NCBI GenBank assembly: GCA_949987705.1
Contig: OX465281.1
Span: 172,746,516-172,810,515, forward strand
Length of the DNA: 64,000 bases
DNA from: Thereva unica
Lineage: Eukaryota > Arthropoda > Insecta > Diptera > Therevidae
Direction: 5' to 3'
In this document: positions 9,984-20,599 of the stretch, piece after piece
How positions within the stretch are numbered: position 1 is the stretch's first letter
Layout: the number at the start of each line of letters is the position of its first letter
Notes under the pieces: generated by a model
Seen by the model: only the letters and a program-made list of their open reading frames with translations
Told to the model about the DNA's origin: nothing
Databases searched by the model: none
Made by a program: the position numbers and the translations under genes

Positions 9984-10706
9984 GACTGTGGCGAGCCGGG
10001 CCATTTACAAAGGAGTTGCCGAAAGCGAAGGAGAGTGGAATCGCCAGGGAGTAGGAGTGGCTCAACATGCTGTGAAAAATGTGGACAACGGCAGAAAGGC
10101 GACCGGAGGGAGTTAGTGGGGAAAATGGAGACCCCTGATGTCATCGTCAACATCACCCAACTGCAGCGTGGCAACAACAGCCTTGTCATCGAGGGGAAAG
10201 TTTGTGATGAACAATACACAATTACCGTGGATACAGGTGCTTCAAGATCTGTCATCAGGGCTGATTTGGTCGGTAGAAAGTGGCTGAAAAACGCGGACCA
10301 GTACATTCTGAAAACTGTAACAGGAGAACCAGTGAAATTACATGGGGAAACAATGATGGACGTGGTACTCGGCGACATTAAGTTTACACATTCGTTCCTG
10401 GTAGCTGACATAGTAGACGAGTGTATTCTTGGTTTGGACTTTATGACAACACACGGAATACTATTGGACCTTGGAGAATTGATGATGAAACACCGCAACA
10501 GGGGAATTCCAATGGATACTGCACTGTTCCGGCGACCATGCGAACCAGGTTTTAAGTATCGTTGGCGTATTGAGGAAAAGTGTCAAAAGACGACTGCTGA
10601 GCCAAGCATAAAATACGAGGACCAAGGAATTCGAGATGCGCAACGCGACGACCCGGACGTTTCTGCGATTTTGTCATGGAAAGAACGAGAAGAACGAGAA
10701 GCCTAA
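9984..10706 (+). pseudogene. pol: Rest of zinc knuckle and aspartic protease, in frame with gag
   Basis: It continues the gag frame after the TGA. It completes a CCHC zinc knuckle, then a retropepsin with ITVDTGASRSVIRADLVGRK (catalytic DTGA at about 10230-10241) and the C-terminal block CILGLDFMTTHGILLD. After GIPM the sequence jumps to a segment (RRPCEPGFKYRWRIEEKCQ, then IRDAQRDDPDVSAIL) that normally lies between RNase H and integrase, so RT and RNase H were deleted here, near 10515. The frame ends at TAA 10704-10706, next to a short direct duplication of GAGAAGCCTAAATGG (10698 and 10722). In-frame fusion to gag is usual in this group. Confidence 0.8.
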
Positions 10707-11412
10707 ATGGAAAAACAACGAGAAGCCTAAATGGAAAGACATCGCAGAGAGAAGTGAAATCCTGAAGAGCTATTGGGCCCAATGGGATTCATTGCATATC
10801 GAAGGAGGAGTATTGAAGCGCAAATGGGAAACAGCTGATGGTACCTCTCATCGAATGCAGGTGTTAAACCCTCGTGCTGGAATAACAGATATTCTTGAGG
10901 AGTGTCATAATAGCCCGTCAGGAGAACATTTGGGAGTCAACAAAACTCTGTCAAAAATAAAGGAGAGATTCTATTGGCTTCACATGCGGGAGGATGTTAC
11001 GAATTGGTGTCGCAAATGCACAGCTTGTGCCGGCAGCAAGGGTCCTCGAGTAAGAGCGAAAGGAGAAATAAGACAACACCACGTTGGAGCCTCAGTTGAC
11101 AAAATCTCAAGGGAGAATCCTAAGACGGCCAGTGACAGGATGAAACCAAGGTACGACCTCCGAGCAAACTGTAGCGGATTCCAGGAAGGTGACCTCGTTT
11201 GGCTATTCAACCCTCGAAGACGGAAAGGCAAGTCTCCGAAACTTCAGCGTCAGTGGGAGGGGCCCTATAAAATCCTAACACGGATCAACGATGTGGTCTA
11301 CAGGATTCAACAAGGACCCAAAGCAAAGAAGAAGATTGTGCACATAGACAGGCTGTGCCCATATCATCAGCCGGATCCAGGATGGACAACTGTTCGGGAC
11401 GAACAGTCCTAA
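10707..11412 (+). pseudogene. pol: Integrase remnant: HHCC and C-terminal domains, DDE core deleted
   Basis: Read in the frame open from 10636. The zinc-binding domain is visible as EECHNSPSGEHLGVNKTLSK and FYWLHMREDVTNWCRKCTAC, giving the H-x3..5-H...C-x2-C set. After GEIRQHHVGAS the sequence goes straight to SDRMKPRYDLRANCSGFQEG and DLVWLFNPRRRKGKSPKL, then WEGPYKI (GPY/F module). The catalytic D,D35E core between them is missing. The ORF ends in TAA just before the purine tract. It cannot integrate DNA alone. Confidence 0.85.
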
Positions 11413-11423
11413 GAAGGGGGCAA
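11412..11423 (+). other. Polypurine tract
   Basis: AGAAGGGGGCAA directly precedes the 3' LTR, the position where plus-strand DNA synthesis is primed. Confidence 0.7.
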
Positions 11424-11891
11424 TGTGATGATTATGCGCCATCTGTTTGTCGAGAGGATGAATCAACGATTTTCGGTTGTTGTCTGAACTAAGAATTTAT
11501 GTACTAAACTAACGAGCGATAAGCGAAGACAACTTCAAGCTGGTCGAAACTAAAAGAAACAGAACATACCACAAGGAACCAGAAAACGAAGGTTCCAGAA
11601 AGTAGACAAAGGTGGAGCTGCCTATATAAAAGCGCCTGGCAGCCGCTATCGAGTCAGTTTTGATTATAAAGGCGATACAAGTGTTCCAAAGTGAAAAGTG
11701 GTGATAAAAAGCGATAATTAGAATTGAATAGTGCGAAATATTAAATTTGCTAGTGATTATAGTGAACTGTAAGAATTATGTTAGTAATTAAATTGTGTTT
11801 TGGTTCGTGATAAATAAATTATTGTGTGGATAATTAAAAAGTGTATTCCTTAATTAATCCTACGAATCCGTTAAGCCGTAAAAACGTAACA
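11424..11891 (+). repeat. 3' LTR, apparently identical to the 5' LTR
   Basis: 468 bp, TGTGATG...GTAACA, with TATA box near 11623 and AATAAA near 11813. By eye it matches 8051-8518 base for base. It is followed by the ATAT target duplication. Confidence 0.92.
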
Positions 11892-11895
11892 ATAT

Positions 11896-12779
11896 ATTTG
11901 AACTTATGTTTATGATATAAATCGCTTAATCTTGCTTCAAGCTACCCCACCCCTTCACCCCTACCCCAACTAAATTACATTACAAAAATTTACAGTATAA
12001 TAACTTTGTATTATGAGTTTAATAATAAATGTAGTATAAGTACTTCCAAAACACATTCTATGGAAGGGAAAAAAGAAGTACTTCCCAGCCTAAGCCATCG
12101 CCGTGTTAATGTGATGCCTTTTTTGTACTGGGTGGAAGTACTGAACTGCTTCTGTAAAAGTAGCTTTTCCAGTACATACTTCCATTTCCTACTGGTAGTT
12201 ATATTATTTTCTATGTATTATATATTATCTATTACGTAGGTACTATTTACAATGTACTGCATATTATGTACTATGTTCTGAAAAAATTGAAATTGAATCC
12301 AGTAGATTCCCATAAAAATTTAGATCCGTGACTTTAGCTGAATATAATATGACTTTTTTGCATATTTGCACAATGTTTAAAATAGCAAAAATTTCTGTTT
12401 CGTGACTATTGCATCAACCCGACGATAAGTACTGTGTACTATGTACTACATATTTCCTATGAACTACATATGTACTATATATTTATTACTATATATTATC
12501 TACTATTTTTACTAAAAACTACATTATCCCAGTCATCCATCGCCCGATCTTTGTGTGATAAGTTTAAGACAAATAGTTTAATTTCCAAACCATTGCAACA
12601 TATTTTGGAGTGAGTGCATAAAAGTAACAATTAAATAAACTTTAACAGAATATTCATAAATAAAATATATTAATCCATATTGTCCTGTATTAAGATTGAT
12701 TTGGACATTTAGACTAGCCATTAGAAGTTAACACTTCTAAAGTGTGGTCCTACGCACACTCGTTTTTTTTTCTCTTTTT
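11896..12779. other. Intergenic, low-complexity, no gene seen
   Basis: Contains a degenerate (TACTATGTAC)n-like tract at about 12220-12500 and AT-rich sequence. No coding stretch has recognisable motifs. Confidence 0.5.
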
Positions 12780-13210
12780 CTTCTTTCTGAAATGATTTAT
12801 TAACATAGTAGTCAACCACCGATAGTATCAGCCATGGCGCGAAGGGCTAGCGATAAGTACCGTCGTCTGGTGACTGTGTGGAGCAGCGAGTTCGATTCTT
12901 CGGCTCGCGGTGATTTTTTTCGTCAAAATAATTTTTTTAATTTCCTTCGAGGATTTTGTTTCATATGAAACAAGTTTTTGACATGAATACGTCTCTAAAT
13001 TTGCTTCCAGAACAAAAACCGATAATAACGAAATATAGTTTATATAGTACGGCATATAGTTTTTATAGAAATTGATAATCATTGGTAAAACGAAGAGTAA
13101 TGTAATATTGCCATACATGGTGTTCACTATTCTTTGTCATAGATGGGGTGCAATTAAAATATATCAATTCTTTCAAATTTTTGGCGGGTAATTATTGGTG
13201 TTGGTCTCGT
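12780..13210 (-). repeat. Dispersed repeat family A, reverse copy with tRNA-like block
   Basis: 12780-12990 matches the reverse complement of 63230-63430, and 13070-13200 matches 63890-64000 and the reverse of 6390-6500. The shared core at 12832-12916 starts CCATGGCGCGAAGGGCTAGC and ends with a B-box-like GAGTTCGATTC, so it looks tRNA-derived (read on +). Another shared landmark is GTTTCATATGAAACAAG, an 11-bp palindrome. No ORF. It is probably a SINE or composite repeat. Confidence 0.6.
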
Positions 13211-13420
13211 TGCGAGGTGGGGGTACTTGTGTGCGTGCACGTACATTATGCTATGGATAAACAGGTGCCTATGTTTTTCAGGAGATGTTCTACATTTAAA
13301 GAAAAGTGAAGTGCGTGCGTGATTTTTTCTTTAAAAATAAAAAAAAAGTTAAATTGAAGTGTAAATTAATACAAAAGGTTCGGTAAGCCGAATTTTTAAC
13401 AATAATACATGTATGTTTAA

Positions 13421-13570
13421 GGCTGAAGCTACACCGAACCAGGCAGAACAAAACAAAAGCAAATTTCCATACTAATTCACACAACTCAAAGCAAAACAAG
13501 CAAAACAGTTTTCCAAAATGTTTGGAAATTTGCTTTTGTTTTGTTTGCCTGGTTCGGTGTGGCTTCAGCC
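13421..13570. mobile_element. 150-bp palindromic MITE, PIF/Harbinger-like
   Basis: The ends GGCTGAAGCTACACCGAACC and its near-perfect inverse form inverted arms of about 50 bp around a short loop. The element is flanked by TAA at 13418-13420 and 13571-13573. A 3-bp TAA/TTA duplication is the signature of PIF/Harbinger insertion. No coding capacity. Confidence 0.8.
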
Positions 13571-13610
13571 TAAGTAAAATAATACACCTAATTCTGTTGT
13601 GCAAAGTGCA

Positions 13611-13870
13611 TCACATTAGATTTGCCTCCAATCCAAAGAAAAATGTTTAGATTCGTTTTATATAGTGTTTACATGTGTGATGTGTTTTTTTTGCAATTTG
13701 ACACATTCGAATTATTGGCGTCGATTCCCAGATCCGGCGGGTTGGAAGTGAGTGCGGATCAATCTCCACTTAATATATTGTCATCCAGTCTGAAGTGTAA
13801 TTCAACAGAAAGAATACCATGAAAAAGCGTAATTAGTGGCTAGTCTCTAGGCACAACATCCCACTAGTTT
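13611..13870 (-). repeat. Dispersed repeat family A, reverse fragment
   Basis: 13735-13860 is the reverse complement of 6190-6305 (GTTGTGCCTAGAGACTAGCC, CCAGTCTGAAGTG, TTGTCATCCAGTC). 13680-13735 matches 63165-63225 (CCAATAATTCGAATGTGTC). It appears to be the other end of the copy at 12780-13210, split by unrelated sequence and the MITE. Confidence 0.6.
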
Positions 13871-13989
13871 TTTCTTATAAAGAAAATTATATACACAAAT
13901 ATATAAAAGTAGTGAATAAACGAAAGGTACGGGCCATAACATGAACCCTCGCCCAACTATCACCACGCTTTCGCACAGCATTATCAATA

Positions 13990-15608
13990 ACCAACGATGT
14001 TAACTGTTCAATTTGTCCGGAAAAACATCAAATCTTCAATTGTAAAGCATTTTTGAAACAGAGTCTGCCAGCAAAATGTCTGCCAGGTTGAAATTATGTT
14101 ATAACTGCTTAAAGAAAGGTCACTCAGCTCAGTCATGTCCTTCTCGCAACTGCACCAAGTGCCACAAGCGTCACAACATCTTGTTGCATTCTACAGACCA
14201 TCAAAGTCAAACCGAGACGTCAAAGCAAGGGGCTAAGAAGAACATTACTGCCATCCCACATAGCACTGAAATTGAAGGTGCGGTTTCTACAGTCGCAGCA
14301 GGTAGCACACTAACAAATAACAGCCAAATCCTTTTGAGTACCGTTATAGTGAATGTTAGTGACATAGATGGAAATCTTGTTTCATTAAGAACAGTGTTAG
14401 ATGCAGGATCTCAAATTAGTGTTATTTCAACTGAAGCAGTTCAACGTTTACGTCTTCCAAAGAATTCAACCGAAATGCATATGAATTGTGTTGGGAATAT
14501 TAAACAACGAAGCAGACAGCGAGTCAACATCAAACTTTCATCAAGAACATCAAGTTATACAGCACACTTAGACGCATTTGTGCTCCCTCAAGTAGTATCA
14601 GATCAACCAGCCCACCAAATAGACCGAAACGTTTTGAAGATACCAAATAACATTATGTTAGCCGATCCAAACTTTGACAAACCTTCAAAAATAGATCTAC
14701 TTATTGGAGCCGAGCTCTTTTATGAGGTTCTTATAATGAAACAAATCAAGCTCGAAAAAGGCAAGCCAAGACTGCAGAACACAGTATTTGGATGGATTGT
14801 CGCAGGAAAAAGTCCTTCGAAATCATTTGAAGAAATTAATCAAACATGTGCAGTCAACACATTTGAAGATAGTACTCTACAAGACTCAATTGAAAGATTC
14901 TGGAAGATTAAAGACACACAACCAGCTACAAAGAGGTTAACTCAAGAAGAAGAACAATGTGAAGAACATTTTCAAAAAACCTTCAAGAAAGACAGCAATG
15001 GCAGATTCATAGTTAAACTTCCGTTTTCTAAAGATCCAAGCTGCTTAGGTGATTCCCGTAGAAGTGCTACACGACGATTTCTTCAACTGGAAAGGAAACT
15101 ACTGGCAAATACAGAGATAAACATTAAATATCGTCAGATTTTGCAGGAGTACGAGGATCTTGGTTATATAGCAAAGGTTCCCTTTCCAGATCCTTCAGCA
15201 AATCATCATTTTGTACCACATTTTTATGGTGAAAAACCAGACAGCATTTCAACAAGCATTCGTCCAGTATTCGATTTCTCAGCCACAACAGAAAACAACG
15301 TCAGCCTAAACAGCATATTGATGAATGGTGCAACTCAACATCCAGAGTTATTCACTGTATTATTGAGCTTCAGGTTGACGAGATTCGTGTTTTCAGCGGA
15401 CATAAAGCAAATGTATTTGCGGATTCATCTCGATGAGAGTGACAGGTGTTTCCATCTTATGGTGTATAGAAAGAGCCCAGAAGAACCACTACAATGCTAT
15501 GAGATACGAAGTGTTGCCTTTGGGACTAAACCAGCACCATATCAAGCTACGAGATGTCTTAAACAACTATCAATAGAAAATAGACATAAATACTCTTTGG
15601 GTTGTTAA
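13990..15608 (+). pseudogene. pol: BEL/Pao gag end, protease and first half of RT
   Basis: A first Cys-rich motif (CSICPEKH at 14007-14030, different frame) is followed from ATG 14076 by LCYNCLKKGHSAQSC and NCTKCHKRHN. Then comes the protease active site VLDAGSQISVISTEAV at about residue 108 and the helical block LLIGAELFYEVL. RT motifs follow: IRPVFDFSATTENNVSLN, then FSADIKQMYLRIHL near residue 455 and FGTKPAPYQATR near 490. The TAA at 15606-15608 cuts RT just before its catalytic YVDD, which continues in the same frame. BEL/Pao pol makes DNA from the element RNA inside particles. One nonsense mutation separates this part from the next. Confidence 0.85.
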
Positions 15609-16325
15609 ATGATTGACAATAATTTTTATGTGGACGATGGAATGGCCGGAGCAGATTCTTTGACAGAAGCCTTGGAAATGCAGCAACAGATTCAAAAAAT
15701 TTTACAGTCAGCAGGTTTCCAGTTAAGAAAATGGTGCGCTAATGATGCAAAGCTTTTAGAAAACATACCAGTAGAGCATAGAGCACTTCAACTAGAATTC
15801 AACGAACTTGGTGAAGACAATCAATTGAAAGCCTTAGGACTCGTTTGGATTCCATATATAGATGAATTAAAAGTTAAAGTCAGTAAACCAAAATACAAAC
15901 GAGTTACCAAACGAACAGTATTATCTGATATATCCAGCTTGTTTGACCCATTAGGGTTAGTATCACCGGTAATTCTTCGAGCTAAATTATTCATGCAAGA
16001 ATTGTGGAAATCAAAACTTGGTTGGGACCAAGCACTTCCAACAGAATATCACGAAGCATGGATGAAATTTAGAGAAGACTTAGAAAATTTAAATGATGTA
16101 CGATTTCCAAGACATCTTTTTGGGAAAAGAGTTCCAGTGGACATTCAGATTCACACATTTGCAGATGCCAGCATGAAAGCATATGGAGCAGCAGTCTATA
16201 TTAGAGCAAAATACAAAGATGGTACTATATCAACTCAACTTTTATGTGGAAAATCAAAAGTAGCGCCAGCATCAGGTACAACACTTCCCCGTTTGGAATT
16301 GTGTGCTGCCCTTCTAGCTGCATAA
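15609..16325 (+). pseudogene. pol: BEL/Pao RT second half and RNase H start
   Basis: Same frame as the preceding part. NNFYVDDGMAGADSL holds the catalytic YVDD at about residues 7-10. The thumb block LRKWCANDAKLLENIP and the Pao-specific LGLVWIPYIDELK and DISSLFDPLGLVSPVILRAK follow. RNase H starts with IHTFADASMKAYGAAVYIR (first catalytic Asp) and the E of LPRLELCAALLAA (second acid). The TAA at 16323-16325 cuts it; the next catalytic block FLWSDSTITLDWIN follows in the same frame at about 16374. Confidence 0.85.
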
Positions 16326-17225
16326 TTAAATGGTAGAATCAAGCAGGACTTACATTTAACAAAATGTGAAAACTTTCTATGGTCTGATTCAACAATAACA
16401 TTAGACTGGATCAACTCTAAACCTGCTTTACATCAAACTTTTGTTGCAAACAGAATAGCATCTATTCAACAGTTATCCAGTACAACGCAGTGGAAGCACG
16501 TGCCATCAGAACAAAATCCAGCTCCTTTCACGAGGAGCCACAGCCGCAAAATTCAAAGATTGTCATTTATGGGCTTATGGTCCATTGTTCTTGTACGGTC
16601 CTGAAACAAAATGGCCAAGTCTGTACAAACGGGAAGTGTCACAATATGAAACAAAGCAAAGAAAAGAGGTTTTGATAATGCCTGTGGATTCGCACTCACT
16701 ATTAGAACAGATCAATCATGGGAACTCTTTAATGAAACTGAACAGAATTATCGCTTATTGTTTACGACTGTCACGAACATTTTTTAAAGAGACGAAAACG
16801 GAGCCCCAAAGTAACTTACTTACAACAGAAGAATTGGCGTTCGCTCTAACGAAAATCATTGTGACAATCCAAGCAGATACGTTCGGCGAAGAACTGAAGC
16901 AACTTAAAAGACATTCGAGTTTACCTTCATCAAGCCATATTAGTAGTTTGTCACCCTTCATCGATAAGAACGGCGTTTTGAGAGTAGGTGGCAGAATACA
17001 TTAACGTATGAAGCTAAACATCCGGCATTATTACCTTATAATCATTGGTTTACGAGGCTCGTACTAGATCATATTCACAAGACCAACAAACACGTTGGCC
17101 CACAAGAACTCCTACACATTACCAGGCAAAAATATTGGCCGATAAAGGGTAAAACTATGGCACGAAATGTTACTAGTAAATGTATTATTTGTGCAAAGTG
17201 GAAGCCTATAACACTAAACTAGATA
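16326..17225 (+). pseudogene. pol: BEL/Pao RNase H end, linker and integrase HHCC domain, frameshifted
   Basis: Three frames are needed. The RNase H tail reads in the preceding frame to about 16530. The linker from about 16530 to 17004 (LEQINHGNSLMKLNRIIAYC, ending VLRVGGRI) is in a second frame. From about 17005 the zinc-binding domain (KHPALLPYNHWFTRLVL, HKTNKHVGPQELLHITRQ, CIICAKWK) is in a third. A TAG at 17220-17222 then interrupts the domain just before the integrase core. Confidence 0.78.
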
Positions 17226-18236
17226 ATGGGAAATTTACCAATAGCAAGAGTCCAACCAGCCAGACCATTCGTTAATACTGGAGTCGATTTTGCAGGACCT
17301 ATATACACACACTACAAAGTGAGAGGTAAGAAACCACAAAAAACGTATATAGCAGTTTTTTGCTGTTTTGCCACTAAAGCAGTGCATCTGGAACTTGTTA
17401 CCGATTTAAGCACGAATGCGTTCATATCAGCATTGAAGCGATTCACATCCAGAAGAGGAAATTGCAGTAAAATCTATTGTGACAATGCAACCAATTTTGT
17501 CGGTGCAAAAAATCAATTCGGAGAATTGCACGAGACAATATATTCTTTCAAGGCAGAAAAGGATATTACATTTTTTTGTCACAATAAAGGTATTACGTTC
17601 AGCTTCATACCACCTCGATCACCCCATTTTGGAGGACTGTGGGAAGCAGCCGTGAAGTCAGCGAAAGGACTACTCAGAAAACACATTGGAGAAGCATCGT
17701 TAACTTATGAAGAGTTGGAAACAGTAATAGTGGAAATCGAAGCAGTTCTTAATTCACGACCACTCACACCCATGTCAGACGATCCAAATGATTTAACAGC
17801 ACTCACGCCAGGGCATTTCTTAATTGGAAAACCTCTTACAGGTACAATTGATTCCCACGCTTCAGAAAACAACAAGACCTTAGGACATCGTTATGAAGCA
17901 TTATATAAGATAAAGCACGACTTTTGGAAGAGGTGGTCTACAGAATATCTTAGTAGTCTTCAACAGCGGTATAAGTGGAAAACACCAAGAGAAAACTTAA
18001 AAACAGGAGCTTTAGTACTGATAAAGGAGGACAATCTGCCGGTACTAAAATGGGTGTTGGGTAGAGTCATTAAAGTAATCGAAGGAGAAGATGGATTTGT
18101 TCGAGTAGCAGACGTAAAAACATCAAGTGGAGTTTTGAGACGACCAATACACAAATTAGCTGTCTTACCTATGGAAGCAGATAATGCAACTCAAGAGCAA
18201 CCATCCAACGAGTTTAGAATCAGACGTCAGTTATAG
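17226..18236 (+). pseudogene. pol: BEL/Pao integrase core and C-terminal domain
   Basis: 336 codons, in frame with the HHCC domain across the TAG. The DDE residues are visible: D in NTGVDFAGPIY (about residue 21), D in KIYCDNATNFVGA (about 83) and E in SPHFGGLWEAAVKSA (about 140). The downstream blocks SRPLTPMSDDPNDLTALTPG and HFLIGKPL and the C-terminal WKTPRENLKTGALVLI are typical of Pao integrase. It would insert element DNA into chromosomes. This part has no internal stop, but it depends on the broken upstream frame. Confidence 0.85.
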
Positions 18237-18253
18237 ACAACACCATTCAACTA

Positions 18254-19423
18254 ATGGAACATACTCAATTAGAGAATCAAAAGCATTTCGAAGAGATCAA
18301 CAGATTCATTAAAGAAACTAACCAAGTGACGTCCAAGGTAGGGGAAGAATTACATCAACAGAAGTTAGATAAATTGTATAACCAAGCAGCAACCAGGCTA
18401 CAGATAATGATGGAAAATTACAGAAGACTACAAGATTCTCTTATACAAATGGTCATAGACAGTCATCACGGGAAAATAAATCCAAGCATTGTAACACCAG
18501 ATCAAATGACAAGTAAAATGCAAAACATCAAAGATAATTTGCCATCCTCGCTACGATTACCTCCAGTATCAAACGTTTTAGAATTATATAGTCTTATAAC
18601 AATTGAAACAGGAATTACGCCTACATGTGTTATCTTCAAATTAAAGATTCCACTAGTAACGTACGAACGTTTCGAACTACTCCACATTGTTCCAGTACCA
18701 TGGTTACAGGATGGCAAAGCAAAAATGATTTTCATTGAGAATAATTACCTCATTGTGGATATGCACAGAGACCAGTACTATTCATTAAAGGACCAAGAAT
18801 TAGCTTTATGCACGATCAGCACTACTCTCCAATATATGTGTAAGCAACACCATCTTATGTTCCGCGCTAGTCCAAAATCTACCATCTGTGAATTAGATTT
18901 ACTCATTCATGGATCTTCATTGAATAACTGTCAAGTTATAGAAGTCAACAACGGACCTAGATGGATTCAGCTTTTTCAACGAAATCATTGGTTATACGTA
19001 GCCTTCAAACAGACTATCATCAACATCATTTGTAATGAAGACACCTATCAAAAAACATTGGATGGCACAGGTATTATTGAAATGGATGATGACTGTATCA
19101 TAAAGGACGAATTCACAACGATTCAGCCACACAAGTTATATACGTCATCATTTAAAACATCATTTGTTGCATCAACAAATAATTTTAACATCAGCAAATT
19201 GCCACAAATAACAGAAATAAAGCGTGATATGATCGCAATCAACAACTTACCAGATGAATATGAAAAAATACACAGTGGAATAAATGAACTAAAAGAAGCA
19301 GAAAGAGGTGTTTCGCGGTTCCAGCATCACGATATTCATCAGTATACCATAGGATATATCAGCCTGGCTCTTGGTGTTGCAGTAATAGCATTTTTAACTT
19401 CCCAGTATAGGAAGTTATTGTAA
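18254..19423 (+). pseudogene. env: env-like (baculovirus F-type) ORF, lacking N-terminal part; tail replaced by repeat
   Basis: A separate ORF 17 bases after pol. Its frame is open from about 18213, so it could be reached by splicing. Residues 1-75 form an amphipathic heptad-type helix region. Residues 75-235 carry the GKINPSIVTPDQM block, conserved prolines and several Cys in the style of F-type envelope fusion subunits of insect errantiviruses and baculoviruses. Residues about 362-382 are a strong transmembrane segment (YTIGYISLALGVAVIAFL). There is no signal peptide, surface subunit or furin-like site, so only the fusion-subunit body is present. The last eight codons (TSQYRKLL) come from the inserted repeat. 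It is intact over 389 codons despite a broken pol. The assignment is by pattern, moderately sure. Confidence 0.65.
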
Positions 19424-20410
19424 TCGGTCCGAAAATCGAAATCGAAAATTTCAACGTATTTTCATCTTTCCAGGTCCCAGGAGCATTTTAAGCAAAAAAT
19501 TGGGAGGAAGTATGTGTGTGTGTGTATGTGCGTACGGATGTGGTCATTTTTTCCTGCACGATATCGCGCGAACCAAAACTGATATCGACTTCGTTGAGGT
19601 GTCGTTCGAAGCGTATTAACCAAAATATGATCTGAAAAGATTTTCATGACATTCGGTCCAGCCGTTTTTTTGTTTAAGCGACGTAAGTGATTTTTGTACC
19701 TGCACGATATCGCCCGAACCACGAAAGATATAGACTTACTTGAGGTGCCGTTCGAAGCGTATTAACGACAATAAAATCTGAAAAGATTTTTATAGTATTC
19801 GGTCCAGCGGTTTTTTGGTTTAAATGACTTAAGTGATTTTTGTACCTGCACGATATCGCGCGAACTATAAAAAATATCGACTTAGTTGAGGCGCCGTTCG
19901 AAGAGTATTAACCAAAATATGATCTGAAAAGATTTTCAGGAAATTCGGTCGAGCCGTTTTTTTATTTAAGCGGTGTAAGTAATTTTTGTACCTGCACGAT
20001 ATCGCCCGAACCACAAAAGATATTGACTTACTTGAGGTGCCGTTCGAAGCGTATTAGCGACAATATATTCTGAAAAGATTTTTATAATATTCGGTCCAGC
20101 GGTTTTTTGGTTTAAATGACTTAAGTGATTTTTGTACCTGCACGATACGGCGCGAACTAAAAACTATATCGACTTCATTGAGGTGCCGAAACACATTAAT
20201 ACCTAATCTTGTAAGTGCGCACATTTAGTTTGACATTTTAGCGAAAATATTGATTAACAATTGTGACGAATTCTCGGTATTATACATATTCTATATTGCC
20301 TATTGTTCATTTATTATTAAAATATCCAATCATAATATTCAACAACCATCATACTGGGAAGTTGATCGTGTGGACCGAAAGGGTCGAACCCACACCCCAA
20401 CTAGTTGTAC
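19396..20410. repeat. Insertion with 146-bp tandem units inside env
   Basis: Begins AACTTCCCAGTATAGGAAG (itself a small hairpin). It contains four and a bit tandem units of 146 bp, counted at CCTGCACGATATCG in 19553, 19699, 19845, 19991 and 20137. It ends near CCCAACTAGT at about 20406 after a GTGTGG...CCACAC stem. The same sequence lies inverted at 36741-38133. The flanks of the two copies differ outside the shared part, which defines its edges. The CTAG end after a hairpin recalls a Helitron 3' terminus, but a matching 5' TC end was not pinned down. Confidence 0.75.
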
Positions 20411-20599
20411 TTTAAAGTTAAAAACCCTATAGTTACAACCAATAGTGAAACGTCTCAACGGTCCAAGCCACCAACAGCCACATCAAAGGTAAAAACTAAA
20501 GCGTCCAAGAAGAACCAACGCAATCCAGCATTCACCTTCGACTTGGACAATGATTCAATATTTGATCAGAGATCAACGGGGGCAGAATGTACAATTTAA
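20411..20599 (+). pseudogene. env: Displaced cytoplasmic tail of the env-like gene
   Basis: A 60-odd codon open stretch (read from 20405) rich in Lys, Ser and Thr ends at TAA 20597-20599, directly over the purine tract, exactly where the env tail of such an element should end. It includes VKTKASKKNQRNPAFTFDLD. I infer it is the original tail separated from the membrane anchor by the repeat at 19396-20410. Confidence 0.5.

Larger units (their letters stand above)
8051..11891 (+). mobile_element. Recently inserted, internally deleted Ty3/Gypsy element (3841 bp)
   Basis: Two 468-bp LTRs (8051-8518 and 11424-11891) start TGTGATG and end GTAACA; I see no difference between them. The element is flanked by ATAT at 8047-8050 and 11892-11895, a 4-bp target duplication. 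Inside are a PBS-like TGGTGTCAGAAG, gag with coiled coil and capsid, a zinc knuckle broken by TGA, protease, an integrase zinc-binding domain, an integrase C-terminal domain, and a purine tract. RT, RNase H and the integrase DDE core are absent. Like-for-like LTRs mean a young insertion, so this copy must have been reverse-transcribed and integrated by enzymes from a relative elsewhere in the genome. Confidence 0.92.
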
